A stretch of 39,067 nt of DNA from Clostridia bacterium (GTDB taxonomy: Bacteria > Bacillota > Clostridia > Lachnospirales > Lachnospiraceae): the NCBI GenBank assembly GCA_021201905.1, contig JAJQEA010000087.1:1-39067 (forward strand), in the 5' to 3' direction. Below are positions 32,845 through 39,067 of this stretch, piece after piece. How positions within the stretch are numbered: the stretch's first letter is position 1; each line of letters begins with the position of its first letter. A model generated the notes under the pieces. That model saw only the letters and a list, made by a program, of their open reading frames with translations, made no database searches and was not told the origin of the DNA. A program made the position numbers and the translations under genes.

Positions 32845-32917
32845 GTAAGGAAAGACAGGGGTAAGGAAAGACAGGGGTAAGGAAAGACAGGGGTAAAGAA
32901 AGACCGGGGTAAATAAA
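32845..32917 (+). repeat. Intergenic 16-bp tandem repeat
   Basis: GTAAGGAAAGACAGGG is repeated at 32845-32860, 32861-32876 and 32877-32892 (identical). A fourth unit with two changes is at 32893-32908 and a partial fifth starts at 32909. It is non-coding, between panE and the thyA terminator. Confidence 0.93.
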
Positions 32918-32932
32918 GAAGTGAATAAAGAT

Positions 32933-32966
32933 AGACGGATGGACCGCGGGAATTGTCCATCCGTCT
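32933..32966. terminator. Terminator between convergent panE and thyA
   Basis: AGACGGATGGAC (32933-32944) pairs perfectly with GTCCATCCGTCT (32955-32966), a 12-bp stem with a 10-nt loop. It is followed by TTTGG on the plus strand and ATCTTTATT on the minus strand, so it serves both genes. Confidence 0.85.
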
Positions 32967-32982
32967 TTTGGTTACAGCCTGC

Positions 32983-33813
32983 CTATATAGCCACAGGAAT
33001 CTTATCGCTGAAGGCGTGATACTGGTAATTTTCCAGCCGGAAGCTGCCGGTGGTGAACTGGTAGAAATCCCGGATGGAAGTATCCATGGCCAGGGTTGGG
33101 CCTGGGTAAGGCTCACGCTTTAACAGCTCCTTTACCATGGGTATGTGCCGGTCGTAGATATGGGCGTCTGCGATGACATGGACCAGCTCGCCGGGTTTCA
33201 GGCCGCTTACCTGGGCCAGCATGTGGAGCAGGACAGCGTACTGGCATACATTCCAGCTGTTGGCTGTCAGCATGTCCTGGGATCGCTGGTTTAAGATGCC
33301 GTTCAGGGTATTTCCGGAGACATTGAAGGTCATGCTGTAGGCGCAGGGATAGAGGTTCATCTCGCATAAATCATGGTGGTTGTATATGTTGGACATGATC
33401 CGGCGGCTTAAGGGATTGTGCTTCAGATCGTACAGGATGCGGTCTACCTGGTCAAAATCCCCTTCCTTATAATGGTGCTTTACACCCAGCTGGTAGCCGT
33501 AGGCCTTGCCTATGCTGCCGTCCTCATCTGCCCATGAATCCCAGATGTGGCTGTTCAGGTCGTGGATATTGTTGGATTTTTTCTGCCATATCCACAGAAG
33601 CTCGTCCACCGCCGACTTAAAGGCAGTGCGCCGCAGGGTGATGACGGGAAATTCTTTTGTAAGATCGTAGCGGTTCACGATGCCGAAGCGCTTGATGGTG
33701 TGGGCCGGGGTGCCGTCCTCCCATACGGGACGCACGTCATAGTCTGTATCCCAGACGCCGTGCTCTAATATATCGTTGCAGTTCTGTATGAATATCTGGT
33801 CTGCGTAGCTCAT
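32983..33813 (-). CDS. thyA: Thymidylate synthase
   Basis: Converts dUMP to dTMP using methylene-tetrahydrofolate as carbon donor and reductant, producing dihydrofolate. It has 276 residues. Family features: ITLRRTAFKSAVDELLWIWQKKSNNI, WADEDGSIGKAYGYQLG, RRIMSNIYNHHDL, catalytic Cys157 in LYPCAYSMTFNV, QRSQDMLTANSWNVCQYAVLLHMLAQ, and HVIADAHIYDRHI (quoted in part). Position 158 after the Cys is Ala where most ThyA have His (PCH). QRSQDMLTANSWN also departs from the usual QRSxDxxLGxPFN, so this is a divergent ThyA branch that I have seen in clostridia. The start is the ATG at 33813 with GGAGG 9 bases upstream; codons up to 33873 lie over the promoter. It is divergent from two DHFR genes that recycle its dihydrofolate. 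Confidence 0.95.
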   Translation of the reverse strand: MSYADQIFIQNCNDILEHGVWDTDYDVRPVWEDGTPAHTIKRFGIVNRYDLTKEFPVITLRRTAFKSAVDELLWIWQKKSNNIHDLNSHIWDSWADEDGSIGKAYGYQLGVKHHYKEGDFDQVDRILYDLKHNPLSRRIMSNIYNHHDLCEMNLYPCAYSMTFNVSGNTLNGILNQRSQDMLTANSWNVCQYAVLLHMLAQVSGLKPGELVHVIADAHIYDRHIPMVKELLKREPYPGPTLAMDTSIRDFYQFTTGSFRLENYQYHAFSDKIPVAI

Positions 33814-33844
33814 GTTCATTGTCCTCCATTTTAAATATGGAACC

Positions 33845-33873
33845 ATTATAACAGAGGACACCTTTTCTTTCAA
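33845..33873 (-). promoter_or_regulatory. Promoter of thyA
   Basis: On the minus strand, TTGAAA (33873-33868) and TATAAT (33850-33845) are separated by 17 bp, close to consensus. Confidence 0.75.
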
Positions 33874-33891
33874 AGGGTTTCATGATATAAT
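33863..33891 (+). promoter_or_regulatory. Promoter of the DHFR pair
   Basis: A perfect TATAAT (33886-33891) has a poor -35 (TTTTCT, 33863-33868) at 17 bp. It overlaps the -35 of the divergent thyA promoter, so the two may compete for RNA polymerase. Confidence 0.5.
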
Positions 33892-33903
33892 CGGTCAAGA
33901 CCG
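33892..33903 (+). promoter_or_regulatory. Small inverted repeat at the DHFR transcription start
   Basis: CGGTC-AA-GACCG directly follows the -10 and would span the start point. It could be an operator or a 5' hairpin; the function is unknown. Confidence 0.3.
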
Positions 33904-33957
33904 GTGAATGGGGCAGGGATGAACAGACATTAGAAAAAAAATGGGAGGCACTCATAT

Positions 33958-34449
33958 ATGAATCTGATTGTTGCAGTGGATGAGAAATGGGGAATTGGCA
34001 AGGACGGCGGTCTCCTTGCGCATCTCCCGGAGGATATGAAGTATTTCAGGGAGACGACCAGGGGAAGGACCGTGGTCATGGGACGCAGGACACTGGAGAG
34101 CTTTCCAGGTGGAAAGCCCCTGAAAAACCGTGTGAATATGGTCCTTTCCAGAGATGAGGCGTATGCCCCTGAGGGCGTTCAGGTGTACCATAGTGTGGAG
34201 GACGTGCTGGAGGCATTAAGGGACTGCCGTGAGGAGGATGTGTTCATCATCGGCGGAGGCATGATATACAGGGAATTTCTTCCCTATTGCAGTAAGGCAT
34301 ATGTGACCTACATTCACCGCACCTTTGATGTGGACACGGATTTTGAAAATCTGGATCAGGATGAGAGCTGGAAACTGGAGTCGGTCAGCGATGGCAGGGA
34401 GCATGAAGGGATTTCCTTTGAATTCAGAGTATACAGAAGGGTAAGGTGA
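33958..34449 (+). CDS. folA: Dihydrofolate reductase, first of a tandem pair
   Basis: Reduces dihydrofolate to tetrahydrofolate with NADPH. It is 163 residues, the normal size. Motifs: MNLIVAVDEKWGIGKDG, LPEDMKYFRETT with the active-site acid (Asp in LPED), VVMGRRTLESFPGGKPLKNRVNMVL (quoted in part; NADPH phosphate site), FIIGGGMIYREFLPYC and a final beta hairpin. The Trp found before the active-site acid in many DHFRs (PW) is Leu-Ala here, as in other clostridial forms I recall. GGGAGG lies 11 bases before the ATG. The second DHFR gene follows after 7 bp, and thyA is divergent, so folate recycling is encoded around one promoter region. Confidence 0.94.
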   Translation: MNLIVAVDEKWGIGKDGGLLAHLPEDMKYFRETTRGRTVVMGRRTLESFPGGKPLKNRVNMVLSRDEAYAPEGVQVYHSVEDVLEALRDCREEDVFIIGGGMIYREFLPYCSKAYVTYIHRTFDVDTDFENLDQDESWKLESVSDGREHEGISFEFRVYRRVR

Positions 34450-34456
34450 GGGGACA

Positions 34457-34948
34457 TTGAATCTTTGCGTGACAGCGGACAGGCATTGGGCCATAGGCAA
34501 GGACGGAAGGCCTCTGGTGACCATTCCGGCCGACCGGCAGATGTTCCTTAAGGAGACGGCCGGCAAGGTGGTGGTCATGGGGCGCAGGACCCTGGAGGGG
34601 CTGCCGGGAAAACAGCCCTTTGGAAACCGGGTAAATATTGTCCTGACCCATGATATGCAGTATAAGGTAAAGGGCGCGGTGGTCTGCCACAGCCTGGAGG
34701 AGGCCCTTAATGCCTTTCAGGATTACGATGAAAGCGATATCTATATCATAGGAGGGGAGAGTATTTTCCGGCAGTTCCTCCCCTATTGCACAACGGCCCA
34801 TGTGACCAGTATTGATTATACCTATGACGGGGATGCATATTTTCCTGACCTGGAAAAGGAAGAGGGATGGTATCTGGCGGAAGAGGGCGAGGAACAGACG
34901 TATTTTGACCTCTGTTATACCTTCCGGAGGTTCCAGAGAAAAAAGTAA
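34457..34948 (+). CDS. Dihydrofolate reductase, second of a tandem pair
   Basis: Also 163 residues and plainly a paralogue of the preceding gene. Shared blocks are GKDG, VVMGRRTLE, NRVN-VL, IIGG and RQFLPYC/REFLPYC. The active-site acid is kept (IPADRQMF) and the glycine pair IIGG is intact, so it should be catalytic. It starts with TTG at 34457 (MNLCVTADRHWAIG), with GAGGGGA about 3 bases before; the short spacing and weak start codon suggest lower translation than the first copy. The two differ most in the loop after NRVN and the C-terminal hairpin. It may be a spare enzyme with altered inhibitor or substrate preference; that is inference. Confidence 0.9.
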   Translation: MNLCVTADRHWAIGKDGRPLVTIPADRQMFLKETAGKVVVMGRRTLEGLPGKQPFGNRVNIVLTHDMQYKVKGAVVCHSLEEALNAFQDYDESDIYIIGGESIFRQFLPYCTTAHVTSIDYTYDGDAYFPDLEKEEGWYLAEEGEEQTYFDLCYTFRRFQRKK

Positions 34949-35010
34949 TAAAAAATTGTTCAACACGCTGAAAAAAAAGAAAATAATTTTTGAAAAAATT
35001 TAAAAACCGG

Positions 35011-35039
35011 TTGTAACATGAAGCAGAAAATGTTAATAT
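35011..35039 (+). promoter_or_regulatory. Promoter of the LacX-like gene
   Basis: TTGTAA (35011-35016) and TAATAT (35034-35039) have a 17-bp spacer, in an A/T-rich stretch after the DHFR genes. No terminator was seen between the DHFR pair and this promoter. Confidence 0.5.
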
Positions 35040-35040
35040 A

Positions 35041-35072
35041 AAGCTTGTGCGAGGGTAAATTCTCACAAGCTT
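35041..35072 (+). promoter_or_regulatory. Hairpin at the 5' end of the lacX-like mRNA
   Basis: AAGCTTGTG (35041-35049) pairs perfectly with CACAAGCTT (35064-35072). It starts right at the expected transcription start and is followed by A, not T, so it is not a terminator. It could be a 5' stabilising stem or an operator. Confidence 0.5.
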
Positions 35073-35103
35073 CTAAAAAAACAGGAGAACGGGGGAATAT
35101 ATA

Positions 35104-36015
35104 GTGAAACAGGATGGAACATTATTTACACTTGAAAATGATGAGCTTCTAGTTACTGTTGCCCGCCATGGTGCAGAACTTACCAGGATTTATGACAAGA
35201 AGGCGGACCGCGAAGTGCTTTGGCGCGCCGAACCGTCTGTGTGGGACAGACACGCCCCGGTGCTTTTTCCCTTTGTGGGAAAATGTTATGAGGGGACGTA
35301 TGTCCATGATGGGAAAGAATATGGCATGACGCCCCACGGCTTTGCAAGGGATATGGATTTTGAACCCCTTCTCTGCGATATGGACGAATGCTGGTTCCGT
35401 TTGAAGGACACGCCGGAGACATTTGAGAAGTATCCGTTCCATTTTGAGGTGGAGATTGGTCACAGGCTGGAAGGCAGGACCATCGAGGTCATGTGGAAGG
35501 TCACCAATACGGATTCAGGAGAGATGCTGTTCATGATGGGCGGACATCCTGCTTTTCAGGTGCCGGAAGGGAAGAACATATACGATTTCACCTTTGAATT
35601 TAACCGGAGAGGGTGCAGGGAGGGACAGTTTACGGATTGTCTCCATTATCTTGCGCCTGATGCAAAGGGCTATGAGAAGGAAGAACTTCAGGGAGATTTA
35701 AAGCTGTCAGAGGACCGGGTGCCGCTGACAAAAGGATTTTTCGATACAGCTCTTACATATATGTTTGACAAAGCACAGGTCAGCAGCGTAAGCCTGATTG
35801 TGGATGGAAGCCCCTATGTGACGTTGGAATGCAGCGATTTCCCATATTTGGGAATATGGACAATGGAGGCCACCCATCCCTTTGTATGTCTGGAACCATG
35901 GTACGGTATCTGCGCATCAGATGGATATAAGGGGGAATTGAAGGACAGAAGGGGAATCATATCTTTGCCCGGATGGGAAAACTGGCAGAAGAGCTACCAG
36001 ATCCGGGTTGAATAA
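35104..36015 (+). CDS. Aldose 1-epimerase family protein, LacX-like
   Basis: A 303-residue galactose-mutarotase-fold protein. Members interconvert alpha and beta anomers of aldoses or bind sugar phosphates; the LacX branch has no firmly known substrate. Visible family features: DELLVTVARHGAELTRIYDK at the start, HAPVLFPFVGKCYEG, the conserved His in MTPHGFARDMDFE, MMGGHPAFQVPEG with the second His, and TLECSDFPYLGIWTMEATHPFVCLEPWYG near the end (quoted in part). The catalytic Glu is likely in LEPWYG. The GTG start at 35104 has GGGGG 8 bases upstream. It has its own promoter and is separated from nfnA by a 73-bp gap with no terminator, so read-through into nfnAB is possible. Confidence 0.88.
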   Translation: MKQDGTLFTLENDELLVTVARHGAELTRIYDKKADREVLWRAEPSVWDRHAPVLFPFVGKCYEGTYVHDGKEYGMTPHGFARDMDFEPLLCDMDECWFRLKDTPETFEKYPFHFEVEIGHRLEGRTIEVMWKVTNTDSGEMLFMMGGHPAFQVPEGKNIYDFTFEFNRRGCREGQFTDCLHYLAPDAKGYEKEELQGDLKLSEDRVPLTKGFFDTALTYMFDKAQVSSVSLIVDGSPYVTLECSDFPYLGIWTMEATHPFVCLEPWYGICASDGYKGELKDRRGIISLPGWENWQKSYQIRVE

Positions 36016-36088
36016 CAATGAATGTCACGTCCGGACGCGCGGCGAAATCCAGCTGAGGACGCGAGTATATATTACTAGGAGGAGAACC

Positions 36089-36979
36089 ATGTATAAGATT
36101 GTAAAATCAGAATGCCTGGCAGATAAGATATATCTGATGGACGTGGAAGCACCGCGTATAGCCAGGGCCTGTCAACCAGGCGAATTTGTTATTGTCAAGA
36201 TGGACGAAGTAGGAGAGAGAATCCCGTTAACCATCTGTGACTACGACCGTGAGAAGGGCCTGGTAACCATCGTGTTCCAGATTGTGGGAGCATCCACAGA
36301 GCGTATGGCCGGACTGAAGGCCGGGGACAGCTTTGCAGACTTCGTAGGTCCCCTGGGCCAGCCTTCCGAATTCGTGAAGGATGACCTGGAGGAAGTAAAG
36401 AAGAGACGTTATCTCTTTGTAGCCGGCGGCGTGGGAAGCGCGCCTGTTTACCCGCAGGTAAAATGGCTGAAGGAGCGCAGCATTGACGTGGATGTGGTGG
36501 AAGGCGCCAAGACCAAGGACATGCTGATTTTGGAAGAGGAAATGAGATCTATTGCAGGAAACCTCTATATTACCACAGATGACGGTTCCTATGTGCGCAA
36601 GGGCATGGTAACCGACGTTGTTAAGGATTTGGTGGAGAACCAGGGCAAGAAGTACGATGTCTGCGTTGCCATCGGACCTATGATTATGATGAAATTTGTC
36701 TGCAAGCTCACCAAGGAGCTGGGAATCCCAACCATCGTCAGCATGAACCCAATCATGGTGGACGGCACAGGAATGTGCGGCGCCTGCCGTGTAAGCGTTG
36801 GCGAGGAAGTGAAGTTCGCATGTGTGGACGGACCTGAGTTTGACGGCCATCTGGTAGATTTCGACCAGGCCATGAAGCGCCAGCAGATGTACAAGACAGA
36901 GGAAGGCAGGGCCATCTTAAGGCTGCGTGAGGGAGCTACCCATCATGGCGGATGCGGAAACTGCGGAGGTGAGGAATAA
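36089..36979 (+). CDS. nfnA: NfnA-like FAD/NAD-binding subunit (sulfide dehydrogenase/ferredoxin:NADP reductase type)
   Basis: Small subunit of the NADH-dependent reduced ferredoxin:NADP+ oxidoreductase, an electron-bifurcating flavoenzyme of anaerobes. It has 296 residues. The FAD-binding barrel has GERIPLTICDYD and IVFQIVGASTERM. The nucleotide-binding domain has FVAGGVGSAPVYPQVKWL. The 2Fe-2S loop has Cys residues in GTGMCGACRVSVG and FACVDGPEFDGH. The end (HHGGCGNCGGEE) adds two cysteines. The frame opens at 36008, but ATG 36089 with AGGAGGAG 5 bases upstream is clearly the start. It overlaps nfnB by 1 bp. Single NfnA homologues are also annotated as dihydroorotate dehydrogenase electron-transfer subunits, but the nfnB partner argues for Nfn. 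Confidence 0.93.
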   Translation: MYKIVKSECLADKIYLMDVEAPRIARACQPGEFVIVKMDEVGERIPLTICDYDREKGLVTIVFQIVGASTERMAGLKAGDSFADFVGPLGQPSEFVKDDLEEVKKRRYLFVAGGVGSAPVYPQVKWLKERSIDVDVVEGAKTKDMLILEEEMRSIAGNLYITTDDGSYVRKGMVTDVVKDLVENQGKKYDVCVAIGPMIMMKFVCKLTKELGIPTIVSMNPIMVDGTGMCGACRVSVGEEVKFACVDGPEFDGHLVDFDQAMKRQQMYKTEEGRAILRLREGATHHGGCGNCGGEE

Positions 36980-38367
36980 TGGACATATTAAAGAAGATAC
37001 CCGTAAGGGAACAGGACCCAAAGGAAAGGGCAACGAATTTCAAGGAAGTGTGTCTGGGATATAACCAGGAAGAGGCACAGGAAGAAGCTTCCCGCTGCAT
37101 TAACTGTAAGAATGCCAAATGTATCCAGGGATGCCCGGTTGCCATCAATATACCAAAGTTCATTGCAGAAGTAAAAGAAGGAAAATTTGAGGATGCGGCA
37201 AATACCATTGCAGAATCCAGCGCCCTTCCCGCAGTATGCGGACGTGTATGCCCCCAGGAGAGCCAGTGCGAAGGCAAATGTATCTGCGGCATCAAAGGCG
37301 AGCCCATCTCCATCGGAAAGCTGGAGCGTTTCGTGGCAGATTGGTCCAGGGAAAATGGATTCGTACCGGCTAAGCCGGAGAAAACCAACGGCATCAAGGT
37401 AGCTGTCATCGGTTCCGGCCCTGCAGGACTGACCTGCGCAGGCGACCTTGCAAAGATGGGATACGAGGTAACCATCTTCGAGGCCCTTCATGAGCCAGGC
37501 GGCGTGCTTACATATGGAATTCCTGAATTCCGTCTTCCCAAGTCCGGGGTGGTACAGCCTGAAATCGACAACGTAAGGAAACTGGGCGTTAAGATTGAGA
37601 CCAATGTTATCATCGGAAAATCCGTGACCATAGACGAGCTGATGGATGAGGAAGGCTTTAAGGCCGTATTCATCGGTTCCGGCGCAGGACTTCCCAAGTT
37701 CATGGGAATTCCAGGCGAGAATGCCAACGGCGTATTCTCTGCCAACGAGTATCTGACCAGAAGCAACCTGATGAAGGCCTTCCGCGATGATTACGATACG
37801 CCAATCTACCTGGGCAAGAAGGTAGCAGTTGTAGGCGGCGGAAACGTTGCCATGGATGCTGCCAGAACAGCGCTCCGTCTGGGCGCAGAGGTGCATGTGG
37901 TTTACAGAAGAAGTGAAGCCGAGCTGCCTGCCCGTGTGGAGGAAGTACATCATGCCAAGGAAGAGGGAATCATCTTCAACCTGCTGACCAATCCGGTAGA
38001 GATTCTGACCGACGACAACGGCTGGGTTAAGGGAATGGTAGTGCGCAAGATGGAATTAGGCGAGCCGGATGCATCAGGCCGCCGCAGACCGGTAGAGGTT
38101 GCCGGATCTGATTACACCATTGATGTGGACGCTGTCATCATGTCCCTTGGAACCTCACCAAACCCACTTATCTCTTCCACCACAGAAGGTCTTGAGACCA
38201 ACAAGTGGAAATGCATCATTGCAGATGAGAGCAACGGAAAGACCACCAAGGAAGGCGTATACGCAGGCGGCGATGCCGTAACAGGCGCTGCAACCGTAAT
38301 CCTTGCCATGGAGGCAGGCCGTGCAGGCGCAAGAGGAATCGATGAGTACCTCAATGGAAATAAATAA
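36979..38367 (+). CDS. nfnB: NfnB/GltA-like NADPH-dependent flavoprotein subunit (glutamate synthase small-chain family)
   Basis: Large subunit of the Nfn complex, which couples NADH, ferredoxin and NADP+ pools; it is homologous to the glutamate synthase small subunit and is often labelled gltA. It has 462 residues. The N-terminal iron-sulfur domain has CINCKNAKCIQGCPVAINIP and CGRVCPQESQCEGKC for two [4Fe-4S] clusters. The FAD site is VIGSGPAGLTCAGDLAKMG (about 137-155). The NADP(H) site is VVGGGNVAMDAARTALRLGAE, with VYRRSEAELPAR. The C terminus has the family GDAVTGAATVILAMEAGR. No large glutamate-synthase subunit is nearby, which supports Nfn rather than GOGAT. It is coupled to nfnA by a 1-bp overlap and ends at a strong terminator. 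Confidence 0.93.
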   Translation: MDILKKIPVREQDPKERATNFKEVCLGYNQEEAQEEASRCINCKNAKCIQGCPVAINIPKFIAEVKEGKFEDAANTIAESSALPAVCGRVCPQESQCEGKCICGIKGEPISIGKLERFVADWSRENGFVPAKPEKTNGIKVAVIGSGPAGLTCAGDLAKMGYEVTIFEALHEPGGVLTYGIPEFRLPKSGVVQPEIDNVRKLGVKIETNVIIGKSVTIDELMDEEGFKAVFIGSGAGLPKFMGIPGENANGVFSANEYLTRSNLMKAFRDDYDTPIYLGKKVAVVGGGNVAMDAARTALRLGAEVHVVYRRSEAELPARVEEVHHAKEEGIIFNLLTNPVEILTDDNGWVKGMVVRKMELGEPDASGRRRPVEVAGSDYTIDVDAVIMSLGTSPNPLISSTTEGLETNKWKCIIADESNGKTTKEGVYAGGDAVTGAATVILAMEAGRAGARGIDEYLNGNK

Positions 38368-38395
38368 GTAAATTTGGAATTTGAAATGTAGAGAG

Positions 38396-38452
38396 CCGGT
38401 ATCCGGGGACTGTCTGTAGCGGACAGAATAGCCTGGATGCCGGTTTTTTTTT
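38396..38452 (+). terminator. Terminator of the nfnAB transcript
   Basis: CCGGTATCCGGG (38396-38407) pairs with CCTGGATGCCGG (38432-38443) with two wobble pairs. Inside is CTGTC/GACAG, and nine T follow (38444-38452). Confidence 0.9.
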
Positions 38453-38620
38453 GGTTCTTTGACAGAAATGTTTTTGAGGGGATGTTTTTTGAAGGAGGTG
38501 GGGTGGTAAAAAGTTTCCATTTGGAAAAATAACGGGATTTACGTTTACAATTCTTTTGAGGAAACAGGGGGTTGTGGAAGGAAACTACGGAAACAGGAGA
38601 GAAAGAAAAAGAGTTGGGTA

Positions 38621-38650
38621 TTGACGTTTTAAGGGTATATATGGTATTCT
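38621..38650 (+). promoter_or_regulatory. Promoter-like sequence in the right intergenic region
   Basis: TTGACG (38621-38626) and TATTCT (38645-38650) have an 18-bp spacer; a start near 38657 is expected. No coding region follows within the window. Confidence 0.45.
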
Positions 38651-38709
38651 ATATAAAATCGCATGGAAGTCTCTGTGCAGGATTCTTATTTGCAGTTTCA
38701 TGGTCATTT

Positions 38710-38728
38710 GGCTGGTTCAGCCGTTTTT
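38710..38728 (+). terminator. Weak terminator-like hairpin
   Basis: GGCTG (38710-38714) and CAGCC (38718-38722) close a 3-nt loop, then G and five T. The stem is short. Together with the promoter at 38621 it would bound an RNA of about 70 nt. Confidence 0.35.
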
Positions 38729-39067
38729 CACGCAGGAATAATTGAAAAAAAGGTGGTGGTCTGTGTTTTAGTGTGTTATTCGGGATATAGCGGTGTTTTT
38801 TTATAATATCTGTAAGTTTCATAGTTTCTTATAGTCAGTACTGTTTATCAGTAGTCAATCATGTTCGTAAATCAAAATTCACGAAAAAAATCAGAGAGAT
38901 TATTTGTACCTTGAAGCGGAAGCATATTATTTTGCGTGCTTTGAAATTATTTTGTGCGCCCGGAACTGTTATTTTATCAGAAGAAGGGGAATTTTCTCCA
39001 CTTCCAGGGGTGAAGGGATGAATTGCCGGAAACAAACTTAAGGGAAGTGGCGGGCAAAGGGATATGG

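Larger units (their letters stand above)
38453..39067. other. Intergenic region without a supported gene
   Basis: About 615 A/T-rich bases. No reading frame with a ribosome site and protein-like sequence was found. It contains a promoter-like sequence (38621-38650) and a small hairpin with a T-run (38710-38728). Several T-tracts and A-tracts follow. An ATG at 39064 preceded by AAAGGG may begin the next gene, but it is at the window edge. Confidence 0.6.

Noticed and set aside
32845-32917. 16-bp repeats as CRISPR or plasmid iterons
   Set aside because: No spacers and no replication gene nearby; it is a simple tandem array between two metabolic genes.
36988-37953. 321-codon minus-strand frame opposite nfnB
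   Set aside because: Antisense shadow of a well-conserved flavoprotein gene.
36979-38367. Glutamate synthase small subunit (GOGAT) as the role of the nfnB gene
   Set aside because: No large GOGAT subunit is nearby and the gene is coupled to an NfnA-type partner, so the Nfn complex is the better reading.

Overview
This window looks like chromosome from a strictly anaerobic, spore-forming Clostridia member. The Lachnospiraceae, in the Clostridium bolteae/clostridioforme (Enterocloster) range, fit best. The reasons are gene content and style: rubrerythrin, class III (anaerobic) ribonucleotide reductase, NfnAB-type flavoprotein, AddAB rather than RecBCD, ScpAB, a YtaF-like sporulation membrane protein, strong AGGAGG ribosome sites and roughly half G+C. 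The genus is inferred from memory of protein families, not from a search. No phage, IS element, CRISPR array, rRNA or tRNA was seen.

Layout. 1-5.6 kb: a small XRE regulator with a lysine-rich tail (minus), rubrerythrin, then a run of HAD hydrolase, metallophosphoesterase, scpA, scpB and ytaF-like. 5.8-6.6 kb: two small XRE regulators (minus). 6.7-9.6 kb: dut, a TPR membrane protein and hflX; hflX is interrupted near its end by an in-frame TGA. 9.8-12.7 kb: nrdD with its own promoter and a fused C-terminal redoxin domain, a small hydrophobic protein, then a terminator. 12.8-17.4 kb: a carboxylate catabolic operon made of an HpcH/HpaI aldolase (broken by an in-frame TAG), TRAP transporter dctP-dctQ-dctM and a FadR-type GntR regulator. 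A long palindrome covers the operon promoter. 17.4-18.6 kb: an XRE regulator (minus) with a palindrome over its own promoter. 18.7-23.4 kb: a LysR regulator divergent from a DASS-type anion transporter, a secreted/anchored protein and an ApgM-like alkaline-phosphatase-superfamily enzyme, with a good LysR box between them. 23.6-24.0 kb: an FMN_bind-like membrane-anchored protein (minus). 24.1-31.8 kb: addB-addA, then a PanE-like reductase. 33-35 kb: thyA divergent from two tandem dihydrofolate reductases. 35.1-38.4 kb: a LacX-like aldose 1-epimerase, then an NfnA/NfnB pair. The last ~615 bases after the nfnB terminator hold no gene I can support.

How the genes fit together. dut, thyA and the two DHFRs all serve thymidylate supply, and nrdD feeds the same dNTP pool, although they lie in separate transcription units. 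The TRAP and DASS loci are two self-contained 'import an organic anion and process it' modules, each with its own regulator and recognisable operator-like DNA.

The most notable points are: (1) two conserved genes each cut by one substitution-type stop codon; (2) an anaerobic RNR carrying its own redoxin domain; (3) purine-rich minisatellites inserted in frame into scpB, addB and twice into addA, plus an intergenic 16-bp array; (4) tandem DHFR genes; (5) operator-like palindromes at the TRAP, XRE and LysR promoters; (6) an ApgM-like enzyme with a Thr at the expected nucleophile position, in an anion-transport operon. I found no clear evidence of an entirely new system. The DASS/ApgM locus and the redoxin-fused RNR are the best leads.
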